64,000 nucleotides of DNA from Brumimicrobium ulvae (GCF_947504225.1 NZ_CANNGT010000002.1:372001-436000); one strand, 5' to 3'. Shown: positions 34,465-44,681, counted from the stretch's first letter. Translations and numbers: made by a program. The notes: a model not told the origin generated them from the sequence alone.

Positions 34465-35574
34465 ATGTTGAATACGACGCTTAAAGCATTAGTTTGGATG
34501 GTAGCAATCTTGCTATCGGCACCAGTTTTCTCTGGTTCATCTCAAGAAGGGGAGCCTGTAGACGTAAAAGGAATGATTATGCATCACATTAAAGATGCGC
34601 ACGAGTGGCACATTCTTTCTTACCCTGATGCGAATGGTGAAAAACAACATGTTTCCATAAACTTACCAGTTATCTTAATTGATAACGGTGTAAAGGTTTT
34701 TTCTTCAAAAAGACTATATCACGAAAATGATCCTGTTGAAATCACAACCCCAGATGGAGGTGAGGATTACTACTTTGCAAACGAAGAGTTGGGTTACGGT
34801 ATTTTCCACGAAAACATTTATAAGTTAAATGAGCAAGGTCGGTTAGATTTCGACGCTGAGGGACATGTGATTAATCCAAAACCTTATGATTTCTCTATTA
34901 CAAAGCACGTGTTTACATTGTTTTTCTCAGGGCTTTTATTGTTTCTTTTATTAAAAGCAGCTGTAAGAACATATAAGAGTGATGGACTTCACCCGCCACG
35001 TGGATTGGCTAGATTTATTGAGCCTATCGTTCTTTTTGTGCGTGATGATATCGCTAAAGAAAATATCGGAGAGGCAAAGTATAGAAAGTTTATGCCTTAC
35101 TTATTGACGGCCTTCTTTTTTATATGGATCAACAATATGTTAGGTTTGGTTCCTGTTTTTCCAGGAGGTTCTAACTTAACAGGAGACATTAGTTTTACAT
35201 TGACTTTGGCAGTGCTAACGATGCTGGTGACTGTATTTTCAGGGAACAAACACTATTGGAGACATATTTTTGCAACGCCAGGCGTTCCGTTTTGGTTGTT
35301 GCCGATTATGATTCCAGTAGAAGTTATCGGGATTTTTACTAAACCATTTGCCTTAATGATTCGTTTGTTTGCGAACATCACAGCAGGGCACATTATTATA
35401 TTATCATTAACAGGAATTATCTTTACGTTCGGAAGTGCGGCGTGGAGTGGACTATCAATACCAATGTCATTGTTTATCTTGGTGTTGAAATTGTTAGTCG
35501 CTTTTTTACAAGCCTTCATTTTTACAATGTTATCTGCGCTTTTCATCGGAGGAGCAGTTGCAGAAGAGCATTAA
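34465..35574 (+). CDS. atpB: ATP synthase F0 subunit a
   Basis: 369 residues from the ATG at 34465 (an in-frame GTG at 34456 is possible). Longer than the 270-residue E. coli subunit because of an N-terminal signal-like segment and a periplasmic domain of about 120 residues (HEWHILSYPDANG...), as usual in Bacteroidota. The membrane part carries the essential Arg in FALMIRLFANITAGHI and ends LVAFLQAFIFTMLSALFIGGAV. It forms the proton half-channels against the c-ring. First gene of the operon. Confidence 0.97.
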   Translation: MLNTTLKALVWMVAILLSAPVFSGSSQEGEPVDVKGMIMHHIKDAHEWHILSYPDANGEKQHVSINLPVILIDNGVKVFSSKRLYHENDPVEITTPDGGEDYYFANEELGYGIFHENIYKLNEQGRLDFDAEGHVINPKPYDFSITKHVFTLFFSGLLLFLLLKAAVRTYKSDGLHPPRGLARFIEPIVLFVRDDIAKENIGEAKYRKFMPYLLTAFFFIWINNMLGLVPVFPGGSNLTGDISFTLTLAVLTMLVTVFSGNKHYWRHIFATPGVPFWLLPIMIPVEVIGIFTKPFALMIRLFANITAGHIIILSLTGIIFTFGSAAWSGLSIPMSLFILVLKLLVAFLQAFIFTMLSALFIGGAVAEEH

Positions 35575-35606
35575 TTAATTAGTAATCTTTATAAAAACAA
35601 ATAGTT

Positions 35607-35810
35607 ATGACTGGATTAGCTGCTATAGGAGCTGGAATCGCTGTACTAGGTGCTGCGTTAGGAATTGGTAAAATCGGAGGTTCAGCAATGGACGCAATGG
35701 CTCGCCAACCGGAAGCTGCTTCTAAGATTCAAACGGGAATGATCATCTCAGCTGCACTTATTGAGGGTGCTGCTTTGTTTGGTATTGTTGTCGCTTTGCT
35801 TCAAGGATAG
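35607..35810 (+). CDS. atpE: ATP synthase F0 subunit c
   Basis: 67 residues, two helices. Gly-rich first helix (AIGAGIAVLGAALGIGKIGG), polar loop with ARQPE, and second helix with the ion-carrying Glu in SAALIEGAALFGIV. The residues after the Glu are not those of sodium-type rings, so it is probably proton-driven. Ten or more copies form the rotor ring, and a terminator-like hairpin follows (35824-35860). Confidence 0.98.
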   Translation: MTGLAAIGAGIAVLGAALGIGKIGGSAMDAMARQPEAASKIQTGMIISAALIEGAALFGIVVALLQG

Positions 35811-35823
35811 TAAAAAACAAGTT

Positions 35824-35860
35824 AAGTCTCCGTGCAACGGTTGGTTGTGCGGAGATTTTT
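35824..35860 (+). terminator. Terminator-like hairpin between atpE and atpF
   Basis: TCTCCGTGCAAC (35827-35838) pairs with GTTGTGCGGAGA (35844-35855), including two G-U pairs, extendable by AAG/TTT, and is followed by TTTTT. It is inside the operon, so it likely ends only part of the transcripts. Confidence 0.65.
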
Positions 35861-35893
35861 AAAAAGATTATCACAAGAGAAAAAGATTAAAAA

Positions 35894-36388
35894 ATGGATT
35901 TAATTACACCAGATTTAGGGTTGATATTTTGGACAGGTTTGACCTTCATCATCCTCATGTTCATTTTAACCAAGTTTATTTGGAAGCCTATCATGGCAGC
36001 CGTAAATAAGCGTGAGGAAAATATTCAGGATGCTTTGGACATGGCGAAAAAGACCAAAGCAGAAATGGAGAAACTGCAAACTCAAAATGCAAACTTGTTA
36101 AAAGAAGCACGTGTTGAACGTGATGAAATGATCAAGGAAGCAAAATTGACTAGCGATAGAATGATTGATTCAGCTAAATCTAAAGCAGTTGTTGAGGCAG
36201 ATAAAATTGTTGAGAACGCACGTGTTGCAATCGAAGCAGAGAAAAATGCAGCAGTAGCCCAATTGAAAAATGAAGTTGCAGGTGTTGCTCTAGAAATTGC
36301 TGAAAAAATTCTACGTCAAGAGTTATCTACTGACGAGAAGCAAAAGCAATTGGCAGAAAGCTTCGCAAAAGACATCAATTTAAATTAA
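35894..36388 (+). CDS. atpF: ATP synthase F0 subunit b
   Basis: 164 residues. One N-terminal membrane helix (LGLIFWTGLTFIILMFILTKFIW) followed by a long charged coiled coil (NKREENIQDALDMAKKTKAEMEKLQ...). It is the peripheral stalk that joins F0 to the delta subunit. Operon position between atpE and atpH is standard. Confidence 0.96.
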   Translation: MDLITPDLGLIFWTGLTFIILMFILTKFIWKPIMAAVNKREENIQDALDMAKKTKAEMEKLQTQNANLLKEARVERDEMIKEAKLTSDRMIDSAKSKAVVEADKIVENARVAIEAEKNAAVAQLKNEVAGVALEIAEKILRQELSTDEKQKQLAESFAKDINLN

Positions 36389-36394
36389 GGAATA

Positions 36395-36928
36395 ATGGCA
36401 GGACTTAAAGTAGCAGGACGTTATGCGCAATCTCTTATTGAATTGTCGGATGAGTTGAAAGTAACTGACGCAGTCTTAAACGATATGGAGCAGTTATTAG
36501 CAACGACAAACGAGAATAAGGACTTCCATGTGTTTTTAAATAGTCCTCTAATTAAATCGGATAAAAAAAACGATATATTTGGAAAACTGTTTGGTGACTT
36601 TCAGGATGTTACTAAAAAGTTCATTCATTTATTGACAAAAAACAAAAGAGAAATGATTCTTCCTGTTATTGCAGAGGAATTCATTACTAAATTGAATACT
36701 GTTCGCGGAATTGTACCGATGACTTTAACTTCAGCTACGAAATTAGATGAAGGTGTAAAAACTACAATTCTTGAGAAATTGAATCAAGGCATTAAAGGCT
36801 CTATTCAATTAACAGAAAAGGTTGACGAAGCACTAATTGGTGGTTTCGTAGTAAGGATGGGAGATACACGTATCGATGCAAGTATCGCTCACCAACTGAA
36901 TGAAATGAAACAACGTTTAATACGATAA
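36395..36928 (+). CDS. atpH: ATP synthase F1 subunit delta
   Basis: 177 residues. N-terminal [18 protein letters not shown] and the C-terminal [27 protein letters not shown] are the family's signature ends. It links the peripheral stalk to the top of F1. It starts six bases after atpF. Confidence 0.96.
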   Translation: MAGLKVAGRYAQSLIELSDELKVTDAVLNDMEQLLATTNENKDFHVFLNSPLIKSDKKNDIFGKLFGDFQDVTKKFIHLLTKNKREMILPVIAEEFITKLNTVRGIVPMTLTSATKLDEGVKTTILEKLNQGIKGSIQLTEKVDEALIGGFVVRMGDTRIDASIAHQLNEMKQRLIR

Positions 36929-36963
36929 TTTTAACGCCCGTCGTTAATATAAAGTTTGAAAAA

Positions 36964-38538
36964 ATGGCAAATATAAAACCAGCAGAAGTTTCTGCAATTT
37001 TAAGAGAAGAGCTTTCAGGATTTAAATCGGAAGCAGAACTTCAAGAAGTAGGTACCGTTCTTACAGTAGGAGACGGTATTGCACGTATTTACGGACTAGG
37101 TGGCGTACAATACGGTGAACTTATTGAGTTCGACGGTGGACTTCAAGGAATTGCGCTTAACTTAGAGGAAGACAACGTAGGTGCTGTACTTTTAGGTAAG
37201 TCTACAGCAGTAAAAGAAGGAGATACTGTAAAACGTTTAGGAAGAATTGCTTCTATTAATGTGGGTGAAGGTATCGTTGGACGTGTTGTTAACACATTAG
37301 GAGAGCCAATTGATGGTAAAGGGAAAATTGAAGGTGAATTGTTCGAAATGCCAATTGAACGTAAAGCACCGGGTGTAATTTACCGTGAGCCTGTAACCGA
37401 GCCAATGCAAACTGGAATTAAGTCTATTGACTCTATGATTCCAATTGGTCGTGGACAACGTGAGTTGATTATTGGTGACCGTCAAACAGGTAAAACAACT
37501 GTGGCTATTGATGCTATCATCAACCAAAAAGAATTTTACGATGCAGGAAATCCTGTATATTGTATATATGTAGCTGTAGGTCAAAAAGGATCAACGGTAG
37601 CTGGAATCGTTAAGAAATTAGAAGAAGCAGGAGCAATGGCTTATACAACCGTTGTTGCTTCGAATGCATCTGACCCTGCTCCAATGCAGTATTTCGCACC
37701 AATGACAGGTGCAGCTATTGGGGAGTACTTCCGTGATACTGGACGTCCAGGTTTAATTGTATTTGATGACTTATCAAAACAAGCAGTTGCTTATCGTGAG
37801 GTTTCATTGTTGTTACGTCGTCCTCCAGGACGTGAGGCGTATCCTGGTGATGTTTTCTATCTTCACTCAAGATTATTAGAACGTGCTGCTAAAGTCATTA
37901 ATGATGATAGTATTGCTTCTCAAATGAATGATTTACCAGAATCATTGAAAGGAAAAGTAAAAGGTGGAGGTTCTTTAACAGCACTACCTATTATTGAAAC
38001 CCAAGCTGGTGACGTTTCTGCATATATTCCAACAAACGTAATTTCGATTACAGATGGACAGATTTTCTTAGAATCAGATTTATTTAACGCAGGAATTCGT
38101 CCGGCAATTAACGTAGGTATTTCTGTATCACGTGTTGGAGGTTCTGCTCAGATTAAATCAATGAAAAAAGTTTCTGGGACATTAAAATTAGACCAAGCAC
38201 AGTATAGAGAACTTGAGGCGTTTGCTAAATTTGGTTCTGATCTTGATGCAGCAACAAAAAGTGTTTTAGATAAAGGTATACGTAACGTTGAAATCTTGAA
38301 ACAAAATGAAGGAGATCCGTTTACTGTTGAAAGACAAGTAGCAATCATCTTTGTTGGAACGAAAGGGTTAATCCAAAACGTACCTGTAGAAAAAGTAAAA
38401 GCGTTTGAAATCGAGTTCTTAGACTTCCTTGATGCTAAGCACAAAGATTTAATGAACGATCTAAAAGCAGGTAAATTAACTGCAGAGATTACTGATACAT
38501 TGACTAAAGTAGCAAAAGAAATTGCTTCTAAATATTAA
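36964..38538 (+). CDS. atpA: ATP synthase F1 subunit alpha
   Basis: 524 residues. Walker [16 protein letters not shown], Walker B-type [16 protein letters not shown], and the alpha signature [24 protein letters not shown]. It carries the non-catalytic nucleotide sites of F1. Full length, with no unusual features. Confidence 0.98.
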   Translation: MANIKPAEVSAILREELSGFKSEAELQEVGTVLTVGDGIARIYGLGGVQYGELIEFDGGLQGIALNLEEDNVGAVLLGKSTAVKEGDTVKRLGRIASINVGEGIVGRVVNTLGEPIDGKGKIEGELFEMPIERKAPGVIYREPVTEPMQTGIKSIDSMIPIGRGQRELIIGDRQTGKTTVAIDAIINQKEFYDAGNPVYCIYVAVGQKGSTVAGIVKKLEEAGAMAYTTVVASNASDPAPMQYFAPMTGAAIGEYFRDTGRPGLIVFDDLSKQAVAYREVSLLLRRPPGREAYPGDVFYLHSRLLERAAKVINDDSIASQMNDLPESLKGKVKGGGSLTALPIIETQAGDVSAYIPTNVISITDGQIFLESDLFNAGIRPAINVGISVSRVGGSAQIKSMKKVSGTLKLDQAQYRELEAFAKFGSDLDAATKSVLDKGIRNVEILKQNEGDPFTVERQVAIIFVGTKGLIQNVPVEKVKAFEIEFLDFLDAKHKDLMNDLKAGKLTAEITDTLTKVAKEIASKY

Positions 38539-38572
38539 TCTTTCTTTTTGAAAGTGAATTGAATTGTAGGGT

Positions 38573-39448
38573 ATGGCGAACTTAAAGGAAATTAAAAACC
38601 GTATTACTTCTATCTCATCAACGATGCAGATTACACAAGCCATGAAATTGGTTTCTGCTGCAAAATTGAAGAGGGCTTTGGATGCAATTACACAATTGCG
38701 CCCTTACGCTAACAAAATCCAAGAAATCCTTGGGAATGTAAGTGCTACGCTTGATCTTTCTGAAAATAGATACGCAGAACAACGTGAGGTTGAAAGTGTA
38801 TTGATTATTGGGGTGTCATCAAATAGGGGATTGTGTGGTGGATTCAACAATAACATTACAAAGAAAATTAACGAGCTTTTGGCTAATGATTTGAAAGGTA
38901 AAAAAGTTGAATTGTTGACCATCGGTAAGAAGGTAAATGATGCATTTAAGAATGGAGGATTGGTTAATCGTCCAGAACACTTAGGTGAAGCGACATCGCT
39001 TTTTGATGACTTGACTTTCGAGCACACAGCAGAATATGCGCAATACGCAATGGACAGCTTTATTGAAGGGAAATACGACAAAGTGGTTGTGGTTTACAAT
39101 GAATTCAAAAATGCTGCTGTCCAAATTGTACGTGAACAACAATTATTACCTATTGTTCCTACAGTTTCAGAAGATGAAAGTGAAATAGGTGATTACATTT
39201 TTGAACCTTCTAAAGAAGAAATCATTAGTGAAATCATTCCAAAATCTCTAAAGTTACAATTGTTTAAAGCTGTACTGGATTCTAATGCTTCTGAGCATGG
39301 AGCACGTATGACAGCAATGCATAAGGCAACTGATAATGCTTCTGAATTACAACGTGAACTTACCTTAGCATACAATAAAGCACGTCAGGCAGCTATTACA
39401 AACGAAATTCTTGAAATCGTTGGAGGTGCAGAAGCTTTAAATGCATAA
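38573..39448 (+). CDS. atpG: ATP synthase F1 subunit gamma
   Basis: 291 residues. N-terminal LKEIKNRITSISSTMQITQAMKLVSAAKLKRA and the C-terminal ASEHGARMTAMHKATDNASELQRELTLAYNKARQAAITNEILEIVGGAEAL are the family's coiled-coil ends. It is the central rotor shaft. Last gene of the operon; atpD and atpC are not here and must lie elsewhere, as usual in this phylum. Confidence 0.98.
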   Translation: MANLKEIKNRITSISSTMQITQAMKLVSAAKLKRALDAITQLRPYANKIQEILGNVSATLDLSENRYAEQREVESVLIIGVSSNRGLCGGFNNNITKKINELLANDLKGKKVELLTIGKKVNDAFKNGGLVNRPEHLGEATSLFDDLTFEHTAEYAQYAMDSFIEGKYDKVVVVYNEFKNAAVQIVREQQLLPIVPTVSEDESEIGDYIFEPSKEEIISEIIPKSLKLQLFKAVLDSNASEHGARMTAMHKATDNASELQRELTLAYNKARQAAITNEILEIVGGAEALNA

Positions 39449-39510
39449 TCTAATTTCATAATAAAGGTATTTCAATCGCACATTTTGTAATTGAATTAAA
39501 TAGAATTTAA

Positions 39511-39546
39511 AAAAGAGGCTTTTCAGTAGAGAAGCCTCTTTTTTGT
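39511..39546 (+). terminator. Terminator of the ATP synthase operon
   Basis: AAAAGAGGCTT (39511-39521) and AAGCCTCTTTT (39532-39542) form a perfect 11-bp stem with a 10-base loop, and the T run continues to 39544. Confidence 0.85.
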
Positions 39547-39673
39547 GACTGAAATATTGTTGTCTCTTTGTTCAACTTTGTAGCTCCTTAGTGTAACTTT
39601 TATTACTTCTGTTTTTTAGAATACTTTGTATCTTCGCAAATTATTATCTTTATATTAAAAATCGAAAAGATTT

Positions 39674-41401
39674 ATGCAATTTAGACTCCCCTTTATTCAT
39701 CAACTAAGGAATTACAATAGAAAAATCTTTACTCAAGATTTGGTAGGGGGATTTACCGTAGGTGTAATGTTGATACCACAAGGTATGGCCTACGCATATA
39801 TTGCCGATATTCCACCCGTATATGGATTGTATGCTTCAATTGTACCCTTGTTGGTGTATATGCTGCTAGGAACATCAAAATATGCTGCAATTGGACCAGC
39901 AGCACTAACCTCACTTCTGGTAATTACAGGTTTAACGCATGCTGGAATTACTGAAGAAGCTGAGTTTTTAAACGCCGTATTCGTAATCTCCATTCTGTCT
40001 GGACTTATACAAGTCCTGATGGGTGTGTTTCAACTTGGAAAGATTGTCAACTTTATTTCTAAACCTGTACTGAAAGGGTTTATATTTGGTGCCGCTTTAA
40101 CCATCTTCCTAAGTCAAGTGAAAAGTGCAACAGGTATTCAGCTTGAGGCCAATGGATCTTTCAATACCTTGTTGGAATTAGGGAATAACATTTCAACACT
40201 CAACATATATACCCTTTTATTCTCCTTGTTTTCCATTGCTTATCTATTCTATATGAAACGGTTCAGCAAAAGAATTCCAAATCAGTTGATCGTAATGTTT
40301 GTGACCCTTGGAGTTGTTTATTTATTTGGGATGGAGCAAAAAGAGGTTGCGATTTTAGGTGTAATTCCCGAAGGACTACCTTCCTTTTTTGTCCCTTATT
40401 TGGATTGGGAATTGGTTAAAACACTCTTACCCGTGAGTATCACCATTGCCTTTATAAGTTTTGTTGAAGTGTATGCAATTGGTGTCTCCCTTGAAGACAA
40501 AGAAGACGCAGGTTCTTTAAAGCCTAATCAAGAACTAATCGCACTTGGAGCATCCAAATTTATAGGGGCCTTCTTTCATGCTTATCCAACTTCGTCTAGC
40601 TTTTCTAGATCTGCTGTCAACAAAGAATCGGGTACAAAAACAAATGTGTCTACTGTTTTTACGATCACTTTAGTTGTGTTGACTTTGTTGTTTTTAACCC
40701 CTTACTTTTATTATCTTCCTAAAGCTGCCTTAGCTGCCATAATCATTGTAGCAATTATAGGCCTTATGGATTTCAAGTATCTTAAAAGGTTATGGTCTAT
40801 TGATAAACGTGACTTTTTAATGTTTGCAGTAACTGGTTTAGTTACTTTTTTGGTCGGTGTACAAGAAGGAATTATTACCGGAGTAATCCTGTCTATCATG
40901 GCTTTAGTGTATGCTATTTCTTATCCACATGCTGTTGAAATAGGATTGGTTCAAGGAACTTTAGATACCTTTAGAAGCGCAGACCGACACAATAATGTTG
41001 AAATTGCCGATGATATACTCATATATCGCTTTGATGCACCTTTAACTTTTGCCAACGTTCCACATTTTTTGAAACGTTTGAGAAGTTACGAACAACATAA
41101 AAAAGGATTGAGGTTTGTTGTTATTGATGCCAGTGCTATTGATTCTATTGACACTACAGCAATTGATACCTTAAGCGAATTGTCAGATGAGTATAAACGT
41201 AGAAATATTCGCTTTGCTATTTCATGTTTGAAAGGCCCAGTGCGAGACAAGTTCGAAAAGACAAATATGTTTGAAGAAATTGGGAAAGACAATTTTTTCC
41301 CTACCGATTTAGATGCAATTAAATCCTTTAAAGGTGAAGACCGATTGGTGGATACCGATGTGCTCTTTCAAACCAACCCGAAGAAACATAAGTTACTCTA
41401 A
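39674..41401 (+). CDS. SulP-family anion transporter with STAS domain
   Basis: 575 residues. About 10-12 membrane helices in the first 430 residues, starting with FTQDLVGGFTVGVMLIPQGMAYAYIADIPPVYGLYASIVP, which is the SulP signature. A C-terminal STAS domain of about residues 440-550 (ADDILIYRFDAPLTFANVPHFLKRL, RFVVIDASAIDSIDTTAIDTLSEL) follows. Family members carry sulfate, bicarbonate or other anions. Nearby can might suggest bicarbonate, but the two genes are 7.6 kb apart, so the ion is unknown. Confidence 0.92.
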   Translation: MQFRLPFIHQLRNYNRKIFTQDLVGGFTVGVMLIPQGMAYAYIADIPPVYGLYASIVPLLVYMLLGTSKYAAIGPAALTSLLVITGLTHAGITEEAEFLNAVFVISILSGLIQVLMGVFQLGKIVNFISKPVLKGFIFGAALTIFLSQVKSATGIQLEANGSFNTLLELGNNISTLNIYTLLFSLFSIAYLFYMKRFSKRIPNQLIVMFVTLGVVYLFGMEQKEVAILGVIPEGLPSFFVPYLDWELVKTLLPVSITIAFISFVEVYAIGVSLEDKEDAGSLKPNQELIALGASKFIGAFFHAYPTSSSFSRSAVNKESGTKTNVSTVFTITLVVLTLLFLTPYFYYLPKAALAAIIIVAIIGLMDFKYLKRLWSIDKRDFLMFAVTGLVTFLVGVQEGIITGVILSIMALVYAISYPHAVEIGLVQGTLDTFRSADRHNNVEIADDILIYRFDAPLTFANVPHFLKRLRSYEQHKKGLRFVVIDASAIDSIDTTAIDTLSELSDEYKRRNIRFAISCLKGPVRDKFEKTNMFEEIGKDNFFPTDLDAIKSFKGEDRLVDTDVLFQTNPKKHKLL

Positions 41402-41426
41402 GGAGTTGACAAACATTGTTTTTTAT

Positions 41427-43307
41427 CTAGAGGTCCTCATAATGTTCGTATAACAATTGCATAAAGGCATCACATCTCTTGCGCTCTCTGATCAATGCTT
41501 CTTCCTCGAAAGAGTTTACGATGTACCTTTGATAATCTAAATGAAATGTAAACTTACCTTGGGGGGTAACCCAGCCAAATCCACGCGTTGTTGCTAGCAA
41601 GGCAAACTCAGGTACGTGTGGACTGAGTAAGTCTTTACTCCAAGGATAATCATCTTGGGTATCTACATGCATTTGTTTCAATAAGGTTTGAGCGATGTCA
41701 GCTTGTGAACCCACTTTATCTATGACCATTCCTCTAGCCGAATCTTTTAAAGCTGGTCCATAAAGTAACAAAGGAATACGGTAAAGTTCGGCATCACTTG
41801 GGTCAGTAACATAAGGAGAAGCATGACCATGATCGGCAACAATTACAAACAAAGTGTTCTCATACCAAGGTTGTTGCTTTGCAGAATCGATGAAGTCACT
41901 TAAACACTGGTCAGCATAAATGACGGAATTCATAAAATTCTTTTCAGCACCTGTCCATTTTGGTTTGTTATGTCCTGGATAATCATAGGGTGAATGTGTA
42001 CTTCCAGTAAAGGCACATTCTATAAAAGGTTCATCCTGTTGGTTGATTTTATCCAAGAACATGCTGTATAAGTCCTCGTCATAATAGTTCAATTTACCGC
42101 GCCCAAGTCCCGCAGGGAAATCAGATTCATCTTGAATACGCTCAAACCCGTGGTCATTAAAGTAACTGTTGATGTTTCCATACTTGAGGTCACCACTAAA
42201 CAAATATCCAGCGGTGTAGCCTCTTGGAGCTAAACTTTGATTTAAAGATTTTAACTTTCTGTGTTTAAAGGGCTGCATTGAAATAGAAATCTCGGGTAAA
42301 GCTGGATATCCAGAAAAGATACTCGCATTACCTATTTCAGAGGTACTTCCTGTAGCATATAAATTGGTAAATAAAACGCCTTCTTCTGTCAATGCATCAA
42401 ATTCTGGTGTTGCCCCAGGTTGTCCAGACAATCGACTACTCACGGTTGATGTCCAACTTTCCAAAATAACAAAAACCAAGTTGGGAGAAGTGTTTTCTAG
42501 AATATAATTGTCGTGTTCTTTTTCGTAATTAAAAAAATCATCGAGTGTTGAGTAGAGTTCTTTCTCCTCATAATTAGACAGGTAATCTCCTATATTTGAC
42601 CGGTTGAATAAGAGGAAGCTCTTACCAAAAAAGTAAGGTGAGTTGACGGATACATCGTTGATGACATAGTTTTTGGAAAAATAGGCCGCATCAATGTTGA
42701 TTGGAATTTGCTGAAATCCACCACGGGCAAAAACAAAATAAACCCCTAACATCAATGGAAGAATAGGCATGAATACAGCGAACCTCCAGGCAAGTTTTTC
42801 TTCATTTGCTTTAAACCTTTCTTTTTTAAACAACCACCTAGAAATCTTCCATCCGAAAGTGACTTCAAGAATGAGGTAAAAGATAAACCAAAAAGTCATG
42901 CTGTGATCGGCCGTTCTAAACACTTCATCGGGATTACTTAAATGCATAAAAACACGTGAAGTTAATTTATGATTCCATTCTCCGTAGGCGTTTATTTCCC
43001 CTGCATGAATCATAGAAACCAATAAGACTTCTATGAGTAAAATGACTTTAAACAGGACAAATAAAAAGCGTTTTTTTAGAACCATAAAGGAGGTAAGAAA
43101 TAAAATAGGAATTACGCTTAAAATGCTTCCTGTAGCTAAATCGAGTCTAATGGAATGAAAAAACACCTGAATCCATTCCCAAAAGGAGTGTTCGCTTATC
43201 TTTTCTAAATTATGAATGGAAAACAAAATCCTTTGAAAATCAAAAACAAGTATCCAAAACAATAGCAATAGGACAAAAGCAAGTCCAGATTTTCTTAAAA
43301 CACTCAT
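41427..43307 (-). CDS. LtaS-type membrane sulfatase/phosphoglycerol transferase family
   Basis: 626 residues. Five hydrophobic segments in the first 200 residues, then a sulfatase-fold domain from about 270: PNLVFVILESWTSTV (metal-binding Glu), ATGSTSEIGNASIFSGYP where the family's Thr nucleophile is expected, and ADHGHASPYV with HIS/ASP metal ligands. Gram-negative relatives modify membrane glycans or lipids with phosphoglycerol or phosphoethanolamine-like groups. The substrate here is not known. It is last in the leftward plsC-gatC group. Confidence 0.85.
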   Translation of the reverse strand: MSVLRKSGLAFVLLLLFWILVFDFQRILFSIHNLEKISEHSFWEWIQVFFHSIRLDLATGSILSVIPILFLTSFMVLKKRFLFVLFKVILLIEVLLVSMIHAGEINAYGEWNHKLTSRVFMHLSNPDEVFRTADHSMTFWFIFYLILEVTFGWKISRWLFKKERFKANEEKLAWRFAVFMPILPLMLGVYFVFARGGFQQIPINIDAAYFSKNYVINDVSVNSPYFFGKSFLLFNRSNIGDYLSNYEEKELYSTLDDFFNYEKEHDNYILENTSPNLVFVILESWTSTVSSRLSGQPGATPEFDALTEEGVLFTNLYATGSTSEIGNASIFSGYPALPEISISMQPFKHRKLKSLNQSLAPRGYTAGYLFSGDLKYGNINSYFNDHGFERIQDESDFPAGLGRGKLNYYDEDLYSMFLDKINQQDEPFIECAFTGSTHSPYDYPGHNKPKWTGAEKNFMNSVIYADQCLSDFIDSAKQQPWYENTLFVIVADHGHASPYVTDPSDAELYRIPLLLYGPALKDSARGMVIDKVGSQADIAQTLLKQMHVDTQDDYPWSKDLLSPHVPEFALLATTRGFGWVTPQGKFTFHLDYQRYIVNSFEEEALIRERKRCDAFMQLLYEHYEDL

Positions 43308-43336
43308 AATTAAAAGTATGTTGGAAAGCGAATGGT

Positions 43337-43609
43337 TTAATCTTCAGCAGAGAATTTCAGGGCTTCACATTCTGCGGCTTTTTCATGAAGTTCGCCAGGC
43401 ATCATGTTCTGAAAAGGTGCGCAAATTTCATCTCTTTTTTGTGTCGCCAAGTCTAAACTGTCTTTGCCTTCTTGCGTAGCTGGACGATCAAAAAAAGAAG
43501 CTGAAATACGGTTGACTTCTTGACCTGCTTCTACACAATCGCACAGTTGATTGTTATTGTTACAAGCAACTAATATTCCTGCAATTAAAATAAAGCTTAA
43601 TATTTTCAT
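43337..43609 (-). CDS. Small lipoprotein, unknown
   Basis: 90 residues. Lipoprotein signal MKILSFILIAGILVAC with lipobox LVAC (Cys16), then a short Cys-containing region (LCDC...EICAPF...AAEC). The paired cysteines could form disulphides. The ATG overlaps the gatC stop by one base, so translation is probably coupled. No family recognised. Confidence 0.7.
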   Translation of the reverse strand: MKILSFILIAGILVACNNNNQLCDCVEAGQEVNRISASFFDRPATQEGKDSLDLATQKRDEICAPFQNMMPGELHEKAAECEALKFSAED

Positions 43610-43908
43610 TAGTCGATGGTTTTATCTAACACCTTTGGAATTCTGAAATAGTCAGAATCTTTTTTCGGAGCATTTCTAAGCGCTTCCTCATGTGATATCG
43701 TTTGTTCTGGAACATCTTCTCTAAGTACATTTATTTCATCAGACATAAAGACTAGAGGTTCAACATCATCGGTGTTAACTTCGTTGAGTTTTTCCATGAA
43801 GTCAGTAATGTTATTGAGGTCCTTTTTTATTGCACGTTTTTCATTTCCTTCAAAGGAAAGCCTTGCCAGATGTGCAATGTGGTCTATTAATTCATCTTTT
43901 ATTTCCAT
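43609..43908 (-). CDS. gatC: Asp/Glu-tRNA(Asn/Gln) amidotransferase subunit C
   Basis: 99 residues. HIAHLARLSFEGNEKRAIKKDLNNITDFMEKLNEVNTDDVEPL and LREDVPEQTISHEEALRNAPKKDSDYFRIPKVLD are the GatC signature. With GatA and GatB, which are not in this window, it amidates misacylated Glu-tRNA-Gln (and possibly Asp-tRNA-Asn). It lies between plsC and a lipoprotein gene. Confidence 0.95.
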   Translation of the reverse strand: MEIKDELIDHIAHLARLSFEGNEKRAIKKDLNNITDFMEKLNEVNTDDVEPLVFMSDEINVLREDVPEQTISHEEALRNAPKKDSDYFRIPKVLDKTID

Positions 43909-43934
43909 AGCTATTCAACGTTGTTGCAGCAAAT

Positions 43935-44681
43935 TTAGTGATTCTTTTGCGGTAAATAAGAACCAATGAGCTGATAAGTTTTTTCTTTCGTCTCTTCAAT
44001 GTCATTACTCATCACCTCTTCTTGCTTTATTATTGGATGAACATGAACTTTGACAAGGCCTGGCATAGCAGGGTTAAAGAATAAATCGGGATCAGAAAAT
44101 AAGTAATAATTATTGATAAATGTAATCGGTAGAATAGGACACTTAGCTGATTTTGCCAATTGGAAAGCTCCATTTTTAAAAGGAGCTAATTCAGGGGCAC
44201 TATCAGGGATTCCACCTTCTGGAAAAATAACAATACTCCAATCTTTTTGGATTTCTTTTCTTGCCTGAATAAAGGCTTTTGCAGATTTAATAGAGCTAGA
44301 CCGATCAACTGGAATATTGAGCTTTTTAAAAAAAGTCTTTACCAAAGGGTATTTTAAAATTTCACTCTTCCCCATAAATAAGAATTTATGGTGGGGTAAA
44401 ATACTGTAAAGTAAAAAGATGTCTAAATAAGATGAGTGGTTGGCAACCAGCACAAAAGGTCCTTCAGCAATGTTTTCTTCTCCACTTTTTTCGACCGCAT
44501 AAAAACAGAGAATACGCATGCACCTCGACCATAAAATATTGACTTTAAAAGTATGGGGTTTTAGCGATTCGTTGTAAATGAAAAACAAAAGAACAGGATA
44601 GAATATAAGTAAAGTAATAGCAAAGGCTAATCCTATATATAGCTTCCATAAATAAAATAATGATCCTAGAATGTACTTCAT
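43935..44681 (-). CDS. plsC: 1-acylglycerol-3-phosphate acyltransferase
   Basis: 248 residues. Two N-terminal hydrophobic segments, then the acyltransferase motifs NHSSYLD (motif I, HX4D) and FPEGGIPD (motif III, usually FPEGTRS). It adds the second acyl chain to lysophosphatidic acid at the inner membrane, or in related proteins acylates other lipids. First gene of the leftward group, with a perfect promoter at 44699-44728. Confidence 0.92.
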   Translation of the reverse strand: MKYILGSLFYLWKLYIGLAFAITLLIFYPVLLFFIYNESLKPHTFKVNILWSRCMRILCFYAVEKSGEENIAEGPFVLVANHSSYLDIFLLYSILPHHKFLFMGKSEILKYPLVKTFFKKLNIPVDRSSSIKSAKAFIQARKEIQKDWSIVIFPEGGIPDSAPELAPFKNGAFQLAKSAKCPILPITFINNYYLFSDPDLFFNPAMPGLVKVHVHPIIKQEEVMSNDIEETKEKTYQLIGSYLPQKNH

